Numbered from the stretch's first letter, positions 27,710 through 37,288 are shown. The stretch: DNA of 64,000 bases from an uncultured Desulfovibrio sp. (GCA_949291675.1 CASEWR010000125.1:18535-82534); one strand, 5' to 3'. Made by a program: numbers and translations. Notes: generated by a model from the sequence alone, not told the origin.

Positions 27710-28957
27710 CTAGTCTGTCCACTTCTTCAGCACAATGCTGGCATTGGTGCCGCCAAAGCCGAAGGAATTGCACAGGGCGTATTCGCACACGGCATGGCAG
27801 GCTGTGTTGGCAGTGTAGTCAAGGTCGCACTCGTCATCCGCATGTTCCAGGTTGATGGTGGGCGGAATGGTGTCGTCCTTCAGCGCCAGGGCTGTGAAGC
27901 AGGCTTCAATGCCGCCGGCAGCGCCGAGCAGATGGCCGGTCATGGACTTGGTGGCAGAAATGTGCAGGTTTTTGGCATGGTCGCCGAACACCTTCTTCAT
28001 GGCGCGGGTCTCGATGACGTCGCCCTGCTTGGTGGAGGTGGCATGGGCATTGATGTGGCCCACCTGTTCGGGAGCAATGCCTGCATCCTTCAGGGCATTG
28101 CGCATGGCCCATTCCATGCCTGTGCCGTCGGGCTCGGGAGCCGTCATGTGGTAGGCGTCACAGGAAGCGCCATAGCCCACCACTTCGGCGTAAATCTTTG
28201 CACCGCGTGCCTGGGCATCCTCAAGGCGCTCAAGCAGGAGCAGACCGCAGCCTTCGCCGATGACAAAGCCGTCGCGGTCCTTGTCAAAGGGACGGGAGGA
28301 GCGGGTGGGATCATCGTTGAAGTGCGAGGACAGGGCTTTGAGGGCCGTGAAGCCTGCCACACCAAGGGGTGTCACAGTGGCTTCCACGCCACCGGAGATG
28401 CAGGCGCGCACGCGGCCGAGCACTATTTCCGAATAGGCAGTGCCCAGGGCATGACTTGCCGAGGCACAGGCCGAGGTGGTGACGTAGTTGGGTCCCTTGA
28501 TGCCGAACCTGATACCGAGTTCGGCAGGCCCCATGTTGGAAATGAGCATGGGGATCATGAAGGGAGAAATTTTGTTGGGCCCGGACTTGAGCAGCTTTTC
28601 CTGGTAGATTTCGATGGTGCGCAGACCGCCAAGGCCCACGCCCATGATGACACCGGTAGTGTGCTCGTTCTCGGGAGTGATGGCATAGCCGGAATCTTCC
28701 ATCAGCATGGAGCCGGCCGCAGCTGCGAACTGGGTGAAGCGATCCATATGCCTTGCCTGTTTGGCGGAGACATAACGGGTCGGATCAAAGTCCTTCACTT
28801 CTCCGGCAACCCTGGAGTCGTACTCCGTGGCGTCAAAGAGTGTAATGGGGCCTATGCCGGATTCGCCAGCCTTGATGCGGTCCCATGTCGTGGCCATGTC
28901 CAGACCAAGGGGCGAGAGACCGGCAAGGCCGGTAATAACGACGCGGGGGCGAACCAT
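27710..28957 (-). CDS. fabF: 3-oxoacyl-ACP synthase II (FabF)
   Basis: 415 residues, typical. Chain-elongating condensing enzyme of fatty-acid synthesis. Catalytic Cys in TTSACASASHALG, His in INAHATSTKQGD and His in KSMTGHLLGAAGG form the Cys-His-His triad. The ribosome-binding site is GGAGGAAGAGCA. It follows acpP by about 95 bases containing a hairpin. Its TAG stop is the only stop between the fabF and glyA coding frames. Confidence 0.98.
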   Translation of the reverse strand: MVRPRVVITGLAGLSPLGLDMATTWDRIKAGESGIGPITLFDATEYDSRVAGEVKDFDPTRYVSAKQARHMDRFTQFAAAAGSMLMEDSGYAITPENEHTTGVIMGVGLGGLRTIEIYQEKLLKSGPNKISPFMIPMLISNMGPAELGIRFGIKGPNYVTTSACASASHALGTAYSEIVLGRVRACISGGVEATVTPLGVAGFTALKALSSHFNDDPTRSSRPFDKDRDGFVIGEGCGLLLLERLEDAQARGAKIYAEVVGYGASCDAYHMTAPEPDGTGMEWAMRNALKDAGIAPEQVGHINAHATSTKQGDVIETRAMKKVFGDHAKNLHISATKSMTGHLLGAAGGIEACFTALALKDDTIPPTINLEHADDECDLDYTANTACHAVCEYALCNSFGFGGTNASIVLKKWTD

Positions 28958-29003
28958 TGCTCTTCCTCCATCTCTGATGAAACAACGAATAGAAAGTGGC
29001 TGT

Positions 29004-29029
29004 GGGCAGGGTCCCGGGGGGCCCTGCCC
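29004..29029 (-). promoter_or_regulatory. Hairpin between acpP and fabF (attenuator candidate)
   Basis: GGGCAGGG/CCCTGCCC, an 8-bp stem with a ten-base C/G loop, no clear T-run. Partial termination or mRNA stabilisation here would suit the much higher demand for ACP than for FabF. Confidence 0.55.
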
Positions 29030-29053
29030 GAAACGTGAAGTGTCCAGCGAAAT

Positions 29054-29290
29054 CTAGGCCTGCTTGGCTTCGATGTAGCTGATGGCGTCCTGAACCTTCT
29101 GGATCTTCTGGGCGTCGTCATCGGCAATTTCGATGTCGAACTCTTCTTCCATGGCCATGATCAGTTCAGTCAGATCCAGGGAGTCTGCACCGAGGTCTTC
29201 CACGAAGCTGGCTTCGGGCTTCACTTCCTCAGCGGTCACGCCAAGCTGGTCCACAATGATTTTGGTAACCTTATCGGCAACGTCAGACAT
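29054..29290 (-). CDS. acpP: Acyl carrier protein
   Basis: 78 residues from [17 protein letters not shown]. The phosphopantetheine serine is in [22 protein letters not shown]. Acidic four-helix carrier of fatty-acid intermediates. Ribosome-binding site GGAGGATAAC. Lies between fabG and fabF in the standard order. Stop TAG. Confidence 0.98.
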   Translation of the reverse strand: MSDVADKVTKIIVDQLGVTAEEVKPEASFVEDLGADSLDLTELIMAMEEEFDIEIADDDAQKIQKVQDAISYIEAKQA

Positions 29291-29341
29291 GTTATCCTCC
29301 AGGTACAATGTTGGTTTGAAGTCGGGATTCCAGTCCCGATA

Positions 29342-30094
29342 TCAGCAGTACATGCCGCCGTTGACGGCCAGAACCTGACCAGTGATGTAGGCGGCTTTGG
29401 GTGAGGCCAGAAAGGCCACGGCGTTTGCCACGTCTTCTGCAGTGCCCAGGCGCTTGAGCGGAATGGCTTCAGTGTACTGGGCACGCTGTTCCTCGCCGAG
29501 CACGGCAGTCATTTCCGTTTCAATGAAACCCGGGGCCACGGCGTTGACACGAACTCCGCGTGCGGCCAGCTCCTTGGCATTGGACTTGGTCAGTCCGATG
29601 ATGCCTGCCTTGGAGGCGCAGTAATTGGCCTGGGCGGCATTGCCCATCTGCCCCACGACGGAAGAAATATTGATGATGGAACCTGTGCGGTTCTTGCTCA
29701 TGATTTTGGCAGCTTCCCTGGTGCACACAAAGGTGCCGCGCAGATTCACGGACACCACAGCGTCAAAGTCGTCATCCTTCATGCGGATGAGGAAGCCGTC
29801 CTTTGTGATGCCGGCATTGTTCACAAGGCAGGCCAGGTTGACCTTGTCCTTGATTTCTGTCTTGAAGAAGTCGGCAACAGCGGCAGCATCGCCCACATTG
29901 AGGCGACGACAGGCTGCAGCGCCACCATTGGCCTCGATTTCCCTGACAACTTCCTCAGCCTGTTCCGGGCGGCTCACATAGGTGAGCAGCACCTGGAAGC
30001 CGTCCTTTGCAAGGGCCAGGGCAATGGCGCGGCCAATGCCGCGGGAACCGCCGGTCACAAGGGCCGTGGGAGCTGTGGCGGAAAGAGTACTCAC
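29342..30094 (-). CDS. fabG: 3-oxoacyl-ACP reductase FabG
   Basis: 250 residues. NADPH-dependent short-chain dehydrogenase. Cofactor motif VTGGSRGIGRAIA, NNAG (CLVNNAGITKD), catalytic Ser-Tyr-Lys in NISSVVGQMGNAAQANYCASK, and the C-terminal AYITGQVLAVNGGMYC. Reduces beta-ketoacyl-ACP in each elongation cycle. Stop TGA, 51 bases before acpP. Confidence 0.97.
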   Translation of the reverse strand: MSTLSATAPTALVTGGSRGIGRAIALALAKDGFQVLLTYVSRPEQAEEVVREIEANGGAAACRRLNVGDAAAVADFFKTEIKDKVNLACLVNNAGITKDGFLIRMKDDDFDAVVSVNLRGTFVCTREAAKIMSKNRTGSIINISSVVGQMGNAAQANYCASKAGIIGLTKSNAKELAARGVRVNAVAPGFIETEMTAVLGEEQRAQYTEAIPLKRLGTAEDVANAVAFLASPKAAYITGQVLAVNGGMYC

Positions 30095-30283
30095 GATTGA
30101 AACTCCTTGAAACCTTAAAGAAATTCTTTAAAGAAGTGCCAGGGTGGCAGGGGGGATGAGGCGCTGGACGGGGCCAGAACAGGTCCGGGACGGGGCCAGG
30201 TGAGGCAGGAATGGGCTCCGCTGTCGCACTGGCTGCCGGAAGGGCAGTCAGAAGGGCAGTCAGAAGCTCAGTCAGAAGCCCGG

Positions 30284-31267
30284 CTAGAATCTCAGCAGGG
30301 CTCCGCCCCAGGTCAGGCCTGAGCCGAAGGCAGTGGTGAGAATGAGCCTGCCCTTTGCAAGGCAGCCCTCGGCCCTGGCTTCGGCCAGAGCAATGGGAAT
30401 GGATGCCGAGGAGGTATTGCCGTAATGGGAGAGATTGGTGAACACGTGATCCGTGCTGATGCCAAGACGCTCGCCGACGGCCTCCACAATGCGGATATTG
30501 GCCTGATGGGCGACCAGAAGGTCCACATCGGCAATGGTGTAGCCATTGCGGGCCAGAAGATCCTTGCAGATGCCGGTCATGCTGCGCACAGCTGCCTTGT
30601 AGGTCTCGCGGCCGTTCATGCGGATGAAGAAGTTCTCATCCACGCTGTCCTGCAGGGCGTACTCGCAGGCTGTGCCGCCACCGACAATGATGAGGTCGCG
30701 GCCGGTGCCGTCGCTCAGGCACTCCACATCCTCAAGCTTTGCCAGGGCATTTTCGGACTCGCCGCTGATGACCAGGGCACCTGCACCGTCTCCGAAGAGC
30801 ACGCAGGTGCTGCGATCCTGCCAGTTGACGCGGCGCGTCATGGCCTCGGTGCACACAAAGAGGATCTTTGCCGCAGGATTGGTCTGCAAAAAGGCATGGC
30901 AGACCGACAGGCCGTAGATAAAGCCTGTGCAGGCAGCGGAAAAGTCAAAGGCCATGGTGGCACCGCAGCCCAGGTTTCCGGCAATGATGCAGGCAACAGA
31001 GGGGCTCAGGTGGTCAGGTGTGCCTGTGGCCACAATGACATGGGTCAGCTCGCAAGGCTCGACACCGGCCTCGGCAAGGGCAAGCCTTGCGGCAGCTGTG
31101 CCGAGATCCGAGGCATTCTCCCCACTGGCTGCCACGTGACGGCAGCTGATGCCTGTGCGCGTGCGTATCCACTCGTCACTGGTGTCCACTCTCTGACTCA
31201 GCTCGTCATTGGAGAGGGTTTTCTCGGGGGTGTGCAGCGCAATGGAGTGGATATAGAGATCTGTCAT
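30284..31267 (-). CDS. fabH: 3-oxoacyl-ACP synthase III (FabH)
   Basis: 327 residues. Initiating condensing enzyme joining acetyl-CoA to malonyl-ACP. Catalytic Cys in FDFSAACTGFIYGLS, His in VDLLVAHQANIRI and Asn in NLSHYGNTSSASIP. It lies between plsX and fabG as in most bacteria. The gap to fabG is about 190 bases containing short repeats of CAGAAGGGCAGT type. Stop TAG. Confidence 0.98.
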   Translation of the reverse strand: MTDLYIHSIALHTPEKTLSNDELSQRVDTSDEWIRTRTGISCRHVAASGENASDLGTAAARLALAEAGVEPCELTHVIVATGTPDHLSPSVACIIAGNLGCGATMAFDFSAACTGFIYGLSVCHAFLQTNPAAKILFVCTEAMTRRVNWQDRSTCVLFGDGAGALVISGESENALAKLEDVECLSDGTGRDLIIVGGGTACEYALQDSVDENFFIRMNGRETYKAAVRSMTGICKDLLARNGYTIADVDLLVAHQANIRIVEAVGERLGISTDHVFTNLSHYGNTSSASIPIALAEARAEGCLAKGRLILTTAFGSGLTWGGALLRF

Positions 31268-31347
31268 ACTGGTCCGTGAGGCTCCGGGAGGTTCCGGGGA
31301 AGCGTCTGCCGGGATGGGGCAGGGACAGTTCCGGGAAGGCTCCCTGG

Positions 31348-32382
31348 TTAGAGGGCACGTGAGAATCGGGTCAGTTCCTCGTTGGCAAGGATGGTTTCGC
31401 CCAGTCTGGCGACAGTCTCCTTGCGCACAAAGGTACCGGCCATGGCCACAGCCGAGGTGATGGCGCGACTGTTGGATCTGCCGTGGCAGACAATGGCCAG
31501 GTTTTTCAGGCCCAGCAGCGGCGCTCCGCCGTATTCGGCATAGTCAATGGTCTTGCGGAACTGCCTGAAGGCGCCTCTGGCAAGCAGGGCGCCCATCATG
31601 GGCAGAAAGCCGCTCTTGAAGACCTTTTTGAGCATGTGGGTGAGGGAGGTGGCAAGACCTTCGCTCATCTTGACGACAATGTTGCCCACAAAGCCGTCAC
31701 AGACCACCACGTCGAGATCTCCGGTAAAGATGTCCCTGCCTTCGGCATTCCCCACGAAGTTGAGGTTCTTGGCCAGCTTGAGCAGCTCGTAGGCTTCCTT
31801 GACCTGGGAGTTTCCCTTGCCTTCCTCCTCGCCGATGGAGAGAATGCTCACTCTGGGCGAGGCGTAGCTGAGGATGTCCCTGGCAAAGGCATCACCCATG
31901 AGGCCGAACTGGAAGAGATGGTAGGGCCTGCAGTCCACGTTGGCGCCTGCGTCAAGCAGGACCACGGGCTGCTTTTCCGTGGGGAGGATGGTGCACAGCG
32001 CCGGCCGCTCCACACCGTGCAGGCGGCCGATGGTGAACATGCCGCAGGCCACGGCCGCACCGGAGTGCCCGGCGCTGACCACGGCATCCGCAACATGCTG
32101 GCGCACAAGGGTGCAGCCAATCTGTATGGAAGACTTTTTCTTGCGGCGCAGAACGTCGGCAGGACGTTCGTTCATCTGCACAACTTCGTCCGCCTGGACG
32201 ATGTCATAGTCTGCACCTGTGGTGTCAGACTTGGCAAGCACTTCCCGGACACGCTCTGTGTCCCCCACAAGGAGGACCTTGAGATCGTGCCTGCGGGAAG
32301 CCTCAAGGGCACCCGGTACAATGACCGAGGGCCCGAAATCACCGCCCATGGCGTCCACTGCAATGATAGGGGACTGGCTCAT
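31348..32382 (-). CDS. plsX: Phosphate acyltransferase PlsX
   Basis: 344 residues. Makes acyl-phosphate from acyl-ACP for phospholipid synthesis at the inner membrane. N-terminal IIAVDAMGGDFGPSVIVPG and the internal SAGHSGAAVACGMF are typical. Lies between rpmF and fabH in the widely conserved order. Stop TAA. Confidence 0.97.
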   Translation of the reverse strand: MSQSPIIAVDAMGGDFGPSVIVPGALEASRRHDLKVLLVGDTERVREVLAKSDTTGADYDIVQADEVVQMNERPADVLRRKKKSSIQIGCTLVRQHVADAVVSAGHSGAAVACGMFTIGRLHGVERPALCTILPTEKQPVVLLDAGANVDCRPYHLFQFGLMGDAFARDILSYASPRVSILSIGEEEGKGNSQVKEAYELLKLAKNLNFVGNAEGRDIFTGDLDVVVCDGFVGNIVVKMSEGLATSLTHMLKKVFKSGFLPMMGALLARGAFRQFRKTIDYAEYGGAPLLGLKNLAIVCHGRSNSRAITSAVAMAGTFVRKETVARLGETILANEELTRFSRAL

Positions 32383-32493
32383 GCTTGTGCTCCGTCCAGT
32401 GACTCCTGAGCACTCTGTCCGGACTCCGGGTCCGGCAGGGCAGATGCCTGGAAGAAGTCTTCAGTATAAAGGAAGAAAGGTGCCTGTCAGACG

Positions 32494-32697
32494 CTACTTG
32501 ACGCCAAGAATGGTCTTCAGACCAGTGTAGCCCTCGGACACGACCTTGTCATTGTAGGTGTGGCAGGAAGGGCACACACTGTGAGGCACAGTGGGCTCGC
32601 CGCACTTGCAGTAGATCACGGTAGGCACAGCCACGCGGTCGTGGGAACGACGCATACCCTTGCGGGAGCGGGACTTTTTATTCTGCTGAACAGCCAT
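32494..32697 (-). CDS. rpmF: 50S ribosomal protein L32
   Basis: 67 residues. Basic N-terminus (MAVQQNKKSRSRKGMRRSHD) and a zinc ribbon with cysteines in YCKCGE and CPSCHTY. Ribosome-binding site AAGGAGAAC. Probably the first gene of the rpmF-plsX-fabH unit, because a terminator follows the upstream yceD gene. Stop TAG. Confidence 0.97.
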   Translation of the reverse strand: MAVQQNKKSRSRKGMRRSHDRVAVPTVIYCKCGEPTVPHSVCPSCHTYNDKVVSEGYTGLKTILGVK

Positions 32698-33052
32698 GGG
32701 AAGTTCTCCTTGAACAGTGAAATCTGAAGACCTGAAGCTGAAGCGTGTCAGGATGAAGGCATAAAGCGATTCAGGTCAGATTCAGAAAAGATGCGGAATA
32801 GACGAAAAAAATGACTCAGATCCAGTCTGAAGACAGTATTTCCGGGCTTTTTTAAGCAGTCTGTACGCAGTCCTGCATCGGTACTGCAGTCCTTACGCAG
32901 TACTGCCGCGGTCCTGATGTCAGTGTTGCGAGGCAGACACAGTGCGCAGTCTCAGCTGCAGAGGGCCCGGCAAAAGGCTGAAGAAAAAAACCACCCTGAG
33001 CTGGCAGGGCGTTTTCAAAGAAGCCTGCTTTAGCAGAATCTTTGCCTTCTGT
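32698..33052. other. rpmF upstream region
   Basis: About 355 bases, A/T-richer near rpmF, expected to hold the rpmF-plsX-fab promoter. It contains the yceD terminator at its right end and imperfect ACGCAGTCCTGC-type repeats at about 32863-32915. No gene seen. Confidence 0.5.
32984..33010 (-). terminator. Terminator after yceD
   Basis: Minus strand GCCCTG/CAGGGT stem (one G-T pair), six-base loop, then GG and seven T residues. It separates yceD from rpmF, which are cotranscribed in many other bacteria. Confidence 0.7.
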
Positions 33053-33607
33053 CTATGCTTTTTCGACCTTCAATCCCCGCAGGACGGCGAGCCTCGGGTC
33101 GCCCTCGTCAGCAGGGCAGGAGCAGGGTCCCTGGTTGAGATCAGCGCCGCACCTGGGGCACAGGCCCCTGCAGTCTGCCTTGCAGACAGGGGTGGACGGC
33201 AGGGCCAGGGCGAACTGTTCCCAGGCAATGGCGGACAGGTCCAGCATGAGTGCGCCGTGCTCAAGCAGAAGGTGATCGTCACCTTCTGCAAAGTCGTGTT
33301 CGGCAAGGCTCTCACCTTCCTCAGGCTCCTGCACATAGTCCTCAAAGGCCTCGTGCAGGCTGACCTGCATGGGGGCAGCACAGCGGCTGCAGGGCACGGT
33401 CACCAGCGCGCTGATGGTGCCGCGCAAGAGCCACCCCTCGTCCGTGGGCAGGATGGTGAGCTGCATGTCAGGGGTCTCATCAAGACTGCAGTCTATCTGA
33501 AACTCGGCCAGGGGGCCTTCCCAGACAGCAGCGTCTGTCACTTCATAGCGCTTGCCCTGGGGCGGGATGTCCCGCAGGGGAATGTGCAGGGGATTTTTAT
33601 GCGGCAT
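33053..33607 (-). CDS. yceD: YceD/DUF177 family protein
   Basis: 184 residues from MPHKNPLHIPLRDIP, chosen over an ATG six codons upstream because GGAGGAGAC lies seven bases before it. DUF177 proteins are encoded next to rpmF and take part in 23S rRNA or L32 assembly in some species. A zinc-type pattern is visible: CSRCAAPM in the middle and ADCRGLCPRCGADLNQGPC near the C-terminus. Stop TAG. Confidence 0.9.
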   Translation of the reverse strand: MPHKNPLHIPLRDIPPQGKRYEVTDAAVWEGPLAEFQIDCSLDETPDMQLTILPTDEGWLLRGTISALVTVPCSRCAAPMQVSLHEAFEDYVQEPEEGESLAEHDFAEGDDHLLLEHGALMLDLSAIAWEQFALALPSTPVCKADCRGLCPRCGADLNQGPCSCPADEGDPRLAVLRGLKVEKA

Positions 33608-33815
33608 GACGATGGTCTCCTCCATGCGCAGTCTGTGTCAGGCAGGGAATGTCCCTTGTGTGGGCCAGGCTCAGGCCCCTGGGGGCCCGGGCTCACGGTA
33701 CGGGCTTTCGTACGGGCTCTGGTTCAGACCAGGGCCAGGGCATCAGGAAGATGGCCATGGGGCCGGGGCGCCGGGCAGCGCCCGCGGGCACCTGCCCTGA
33801 CAGTTGGAAAAATCG

Positions 33816-34442
33816 CTAGATCTCGCTGACCACAAGCAGCGCAGCCAGGCTCACAAAGATGCAGGCGCAGGCCTTGTTCAGAATCACCTGTCCCCTGGCT
33901 GTACGGTTGAAGCGGGCAAAGATGCGCCCTGCCAGCAGGGAGACAGAGGAGAAGGCCACCACCGTGGCTGCCATGAAGATCAGGCCGAGCTGCAGGCACT
34001 GGAAGCCGATGTTACCGGCAGCAGGGTCACAGAACTGCGGCAGCAGGGCAAGGAAGAACATGGTCACCTTGGGATTGGTGATGTTCATGATGATGCCGCG
34101 CCGATACAGGGCAAAGTAGCCCGGAAAGTCCGCGGGCTTTCCCTGATGCTGCACTGCCGTTGCCTTCCAGGACAGCCAGGCAAGGTAGAGCAGGTAGGCT
34201 GCGCCTGCACACTTGATCAGCATGAAGGCCACAGGCGAGGCCTTGATGAGTGCGGCAACGCCTAAGGCCACAATGGTTGTGTGCACGCAGATGCCGGTGA
34301 CAAGGCCTGCCGTGGTGGCCAGGCCTGCCCGTACCCCGTGCACGGCGGACTGGGCCAGCACAAAGATGATGTCAGGGCCCGGGGCATAGCCGAGCAGCAG
34401 GGCTGTGAAAAAGAAGGAAATGGCAGTTGCGGTGGAGATCAT
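33816..34442 (-). CDS. LysE/RhtB-family amino-acid exporter
   Basis: 208 residues with about six hydrophobic helices. Family signature GYAPGPDIIFVLAQSAVHGVRAGL near the N-terminus and NITNPKVTMFFLALLPQF in the middle match LysE/RhtB transporters, which export amino acids or homoserine lactones across the inner membrane. The start MISTATAIS overlaps the end of the GIY-YIG gene (ATGA), so the two are probably translationally coupled. Substrate cannot be told. Stop TAG. Confidence 0.93.
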   Translation of the reverse strand: MISTATAISFFFTALLLGYAPGPDIIFVLAQSAVHGVRAGLATTAGLVTGICVHTTIVALGVAALIKASPVAFMLIKCAGAAYLLYLAWLSWKATAVQHQGKPADFPGYFALYRRGIIMNITNPKVTMFFLALLPQFCDPAAGNIGFQCLQLGLIFMAATVVAFSSVSLLAGRIFARFNRTARGQVILNKACACIFVSLAALLVVSEI

Positions 34443-34714
34443 GGTTTTGGGGAACGAGCGAGAAGAAAGGCAAGCTTGGCGTTTTTGGGCAGCTTCTTGA
34501 CCTTGGCTTCCAGGCGCAGAGCCTCTGCGCGCGAAGCACAGCAGGCTGTGGCACACAGGGTGACCGGGCGCCTGGATCTTGTGTAGCGGGCACCACCGGC
34601 ACAAAGGCCGTTGTGCTGGGCAAGGCGGCGGGACACGTCCCTCGCTATGCCGCAGTACAGGGTCTGGTCAGCACAGCGCACAAGATAGACGTGCCAGCCT
34701 GTGTCCTGCGCCAT
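34439..34714 (-). CDS. GIY-YIG domain protein (UPF0213/YhbQ-like)
   Basis: 91 residues from MAQDTGWHVYLVRCADQ; an ATG 73 codons upstream would add a Gln/Ala-rich, non-conserved leader overlapping the next gene, so the family-length start is preferred. GIY-YIG elements are HVYLVRC, LYCGIARDVSRRLAQHN, ARYTRSRRPVTL and the Glu in EALRLEAKVKKL. Small solo GIY-YIG proteins are predicted nucleases of unclear function. Overlaps lysE by four bases. Confidence 0.85.
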   Translation of the reverse strand: MAQDTGWHVYLVRCADQTLYCGIARDVSRRLAQHNGLCAGGARYTRSRRPVTLCATACCASRAEALRLEAKVKKLPKNAKLAFLLARSPKP

Positions 34715-34835
34715 GTCATGCGCCGCGTCATGGGGCGTGCCCTGTGTGTCAGGCACAGCCTCTGGCGCTGACACACAGGCAGACTGAGCCTGTGTCTGTG
34801 CCTGTGCCGGCTGATGGTGCTGCAGCTGCGTGTGC

Positions 34836-35246
34836 TCAGACAAGCCAGGAGACCAGGAGCAGACAGACCAGCCAGGAGCCGATGCGCCAGGCCCAGGGCA
34901 TGGGCATTCTGCCCGAGAGCAGACGCTGGACATTCCAGGTCAGGCCTATGCCTGCGGCAATGGCGTAGAAGAAGGCAAAGCCTAAGGCCGCCAGAAAGCC
35001 CCAGTTGAACAGACAGGAGAGAAAGATGACCAGGGTGATGCAGTTGGCAATCTGCATGCCCTGACAGGCATCGGTTCTGTTGGTGCGGATATAGTGAAAG
35101 CTGATATGCGGTCCTCTGCCACCCTGCCAGCCCTGGCCGGAGGAAGGACGCTGAGAATACCCGTACGCACCCGTGCGGGCAGGATCGTGCTCGGTCTCGC
35201 CCACGTATTCGGCTTCCAGGACTTCTTTCTTGTTGTTGTCAGGCAT
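34836..35246 (-). CDS. Small predicted membrane protein
   Basis: 136 residues, not recognised. A hydrophilic N-terminus (MPDNNKKEVLEAEYVGE, then a Gly/Gln-rich stretch) is followed by about three hydrophobic segments (CITLVIFLSCLFNWGFL, LGFAFFYAIAAGIGLTW, SWLVCLLLVSWLV). It precedes the GIY-YIG and LysE genes on the same strand. Probably an inner-membrane protein; no function proposed. Stop TGA. Confidence 0.75.
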   Translation of the reverse strand: MPDNNKKEVLEAEYVGETEHDPARTGAYGYSQRPSSGQGWQGGRGPHISFHYIRTNRTDACQGMQIANCITLVIFLSCLFNWGFLAALGFAFFYAIAAGIGLTWNVQRLLSGRMPMPWAWRIGSWLVCLLLVSWLV

Positions 35247-35440
35247 GTCTACCTCGAGTTGCTGCGTGTCTGCAGGCAGGGTTGTGTGCCATGAAGGCTC
35301 AGGAGGCCCTGAACGGCCCTCCGAACGGCCCCCAAAAGGCCCCTGCCGGCAGGAAAAGTATACGATTGCGGGTGCTGGCGGGCAAGGCCGGCGTCTGCCC
35401 CCGGCCCTGCGCGTGGTCAGGCGTCAGGTCAGGCCAGGCA

Positions 35441-37288
35441 TCAGGCCGTATGCGCGTCCTGGCAGCCTGAAGACTGGGGGAACTCGTCCTCTTCGCCGCT
35501 GCCTTCCTCTTCCGCCGGGTCCTCGTAGGGCGCCGGGTTCTGGGGAGACTGGTAGAGCAGTTCCTTGTCCACAGGGCCCCAGTCCTTGATGGTGAGCTCA
35601 GGGGTGATGAAGCCGTAGTGATTTTCCCTGCGCACGGTAAAGACCACGCGTATGGGCTTGCCGAGCAGGTCCTCGCCAATGCGGTCCGCCATTCCCCAGC
35701 CCTTGGCATGCATGATGGTGCCGTCCTCAAGGTCGCGCAGATTGACATCCACGCTGTCCTGACGGGTGCGGAAGGTCTGGCGGCTGATGATTTCCACAGG
35801 CCTGGACACAAAGACAGGCTCGGTATTGCCGGGCCCGAAGGGCTCCATCAGGCCCAGTTCCCTGGACACCGTGGTTGAGCCCACATCCTTTAAGGCAGCC
35901 TCGCCGTCCAGCCAGATGACCTCCTCGCCAGGCGTCTGCAGACGCTTGCGGGTGGCTTCCTGGAAGTCCTTGCGGAAGAGTTCGAGGTAGCCGGGCATAA
36001 TGCGCACGCCTGCTGCCTGCCTGTGGCCGCCAAAGGCCATGAGGTGCTCGGGAATCTCGGAGAGACAGGCATAGAGGTCAAAGCCCGGGATGGAGCGGCC
36101 TGAGCCCTTGAGGGTGTCCTTGTCATCACAGATAATGATGCAGGGCACGTGAAATTCTTCGATGATGCGCGTGGCCACAATGCCGATGATGCCCGGGTGC
36201 CACTGCTTGCCGTAGAGGACAAGGCCGCACTTGCCGCTGGTCTTGATGTGCTGCATGGCCTGGGCGCGGGCTTCGTCCAGAATGATGTGCTCTGTGTCGC
36301 GCCTGGTGGAGTTGAGCTCGTTGAGCTGCTCGGCAAGCTCAAGGCCCTTCTTGTAGTCATTGCAGCGCAACAGCTGCAGGGCCACGCGGGCATGGCGCAT
36401 TCTGCCTGCGGCATTGATGCGCGGGGCCAGCTTGAAGCTCACCTGGGAGGCAGAGACAGGCGCATTGATGTGCAGGCCGGAAACGGCCTTGAGGGCTGCG
36501 ATGCCCGGACGCTTGGGGCGCTCCAGCCTGGCAAGACCTGCGCGCACCAGAATGCGGTTCTGGCCGGTAAGGCGCATGACGTCGGCTAAGGTGCCCAGGG
36601 CAACGAGATCGAGCACCCTGTCCATCTTGAAGGACTTGCCTGTGTGGGGACGCAGACGCATGTTCACGGCAGCCATGAGGAAGAAGGCCACACCCACGCC
36701 TGCCAGGTGGGGGCAGGGGACCTCGGCAGGGTCACACATGCGCGGATTGAAGAAGAGCGTTGCCGGAGGCAGCGGGTCCGGGGGCAGGTGATGGTCCGAA
36801 ACCACCACATCCATGCCCAGCTCCCGTGCTCTGGTAATGGCCTTGACATCGGCAATGCCCGAGTCCACGGAGAGCAGAAGCTGGCAGCCCATGTCGGCCA
36901 GCTTCTCGATGGCAGCCACGTTGATGCCATAGCCTTCCCTGTGGCGGTCGGGAATGTGCCAGAGCACGTTGAAGCCGTGGAACTGCAGTATGTCCAGCAC
37001 CAGGGCCGTGGAGGTGGTGCCGTCCACGTCATAGTCGCCCCAGACCACGAGCTTTTTGCCCTCCAGGAGGGACTTGACGAGGAAATCTGCTGCCTGGGGT
37101 ATCTGCGGCCAGTCGTTGGGGTTGACCAGGCCTGCCAGGCGGGCGTCGAGATAGGTATTGACGTCGTTTTCCTCGACAATGTTGCGACGCCAGAGAATCT
37201 CCTGCAGAAAGGTGGAAATGTTCAGTTTTTCAGCCAACGCGGGGGAAGGCTTGGGCTCCAGGCCCTGTCTCATGTACCAGATTGCCAT
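35441..37288 (-). CDS. recJ: Single-stranded-DNA-specific exonuclease RecJ
   Basis: 615 residues from MAIWYMRQGLEPKPS. DHH-phosphoesterase motifs: VVWGDYDVDGTTSTALVLD, VVSDHHLPPDPLPPATLFF and PRINAAGRMRHARVALQLL; the DHHA1 motif is MAFGGHRQAAGVRI; a C-terminal OB-like domain follows. RecJ degrades 5' single-stranded ends in recombination and mismatch repair. The C-terminal tail after about residue 585 is acidic (EDPAEEEGSGEEDEF). Stop TGA. Confidence 0.97.
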   Translation of the reverse strand: MAIWYMRQGLEPKPSPALAEKLNISTFLQEILWRRNIVEENDVNTYLDARLAGLVNPNDWPQIPQAADFLVKSLLEGKKLVVWGDYDVDGTTSTALVLDILQFHGFNVLWHIPDRHREGYGINVAAIEKLADMGCQLLLSVDSGIADVKAITRARELGMDVVVSDHHLPPDPLPPATLFFNPRMCDPAEVPCPHLAGVGVAFFLMAAVNMRLRPHTGKSFKMDRVLDLVALGTLADVMRLTGQNRILVRAGLARLERPKRPGIAALKAVSGLHINAPVSASQVSFKLAPRINAAGRMRHARVALQLLRCNDYKKGLELAEQLNELNSTRRDTEHIILDEARAQAMQHIKTSGKCGLVLYGKQWHPGIIGIVATRIIEEFHVPCIIICDDKDTLKGSGRSIPGFDLYACLSEIPEHLMAFGGHRQAAGVRIMPGYLELFRKDFQEATRKRLQTPGEEVIWLDGEAALKDVGSTTVSRELGLMEPFGPGNTEPVFVSRPVEIISRQTFRTRQDSVDVNLRDLEDGTIMHAKGWGMADRIGEDLLGKPIRVVFTVRRENHYGFITPELTIKDWGPVDKELLYQSPQNPAPYEDPAEEEGSGEEDEFPQSSGCQDAHTA

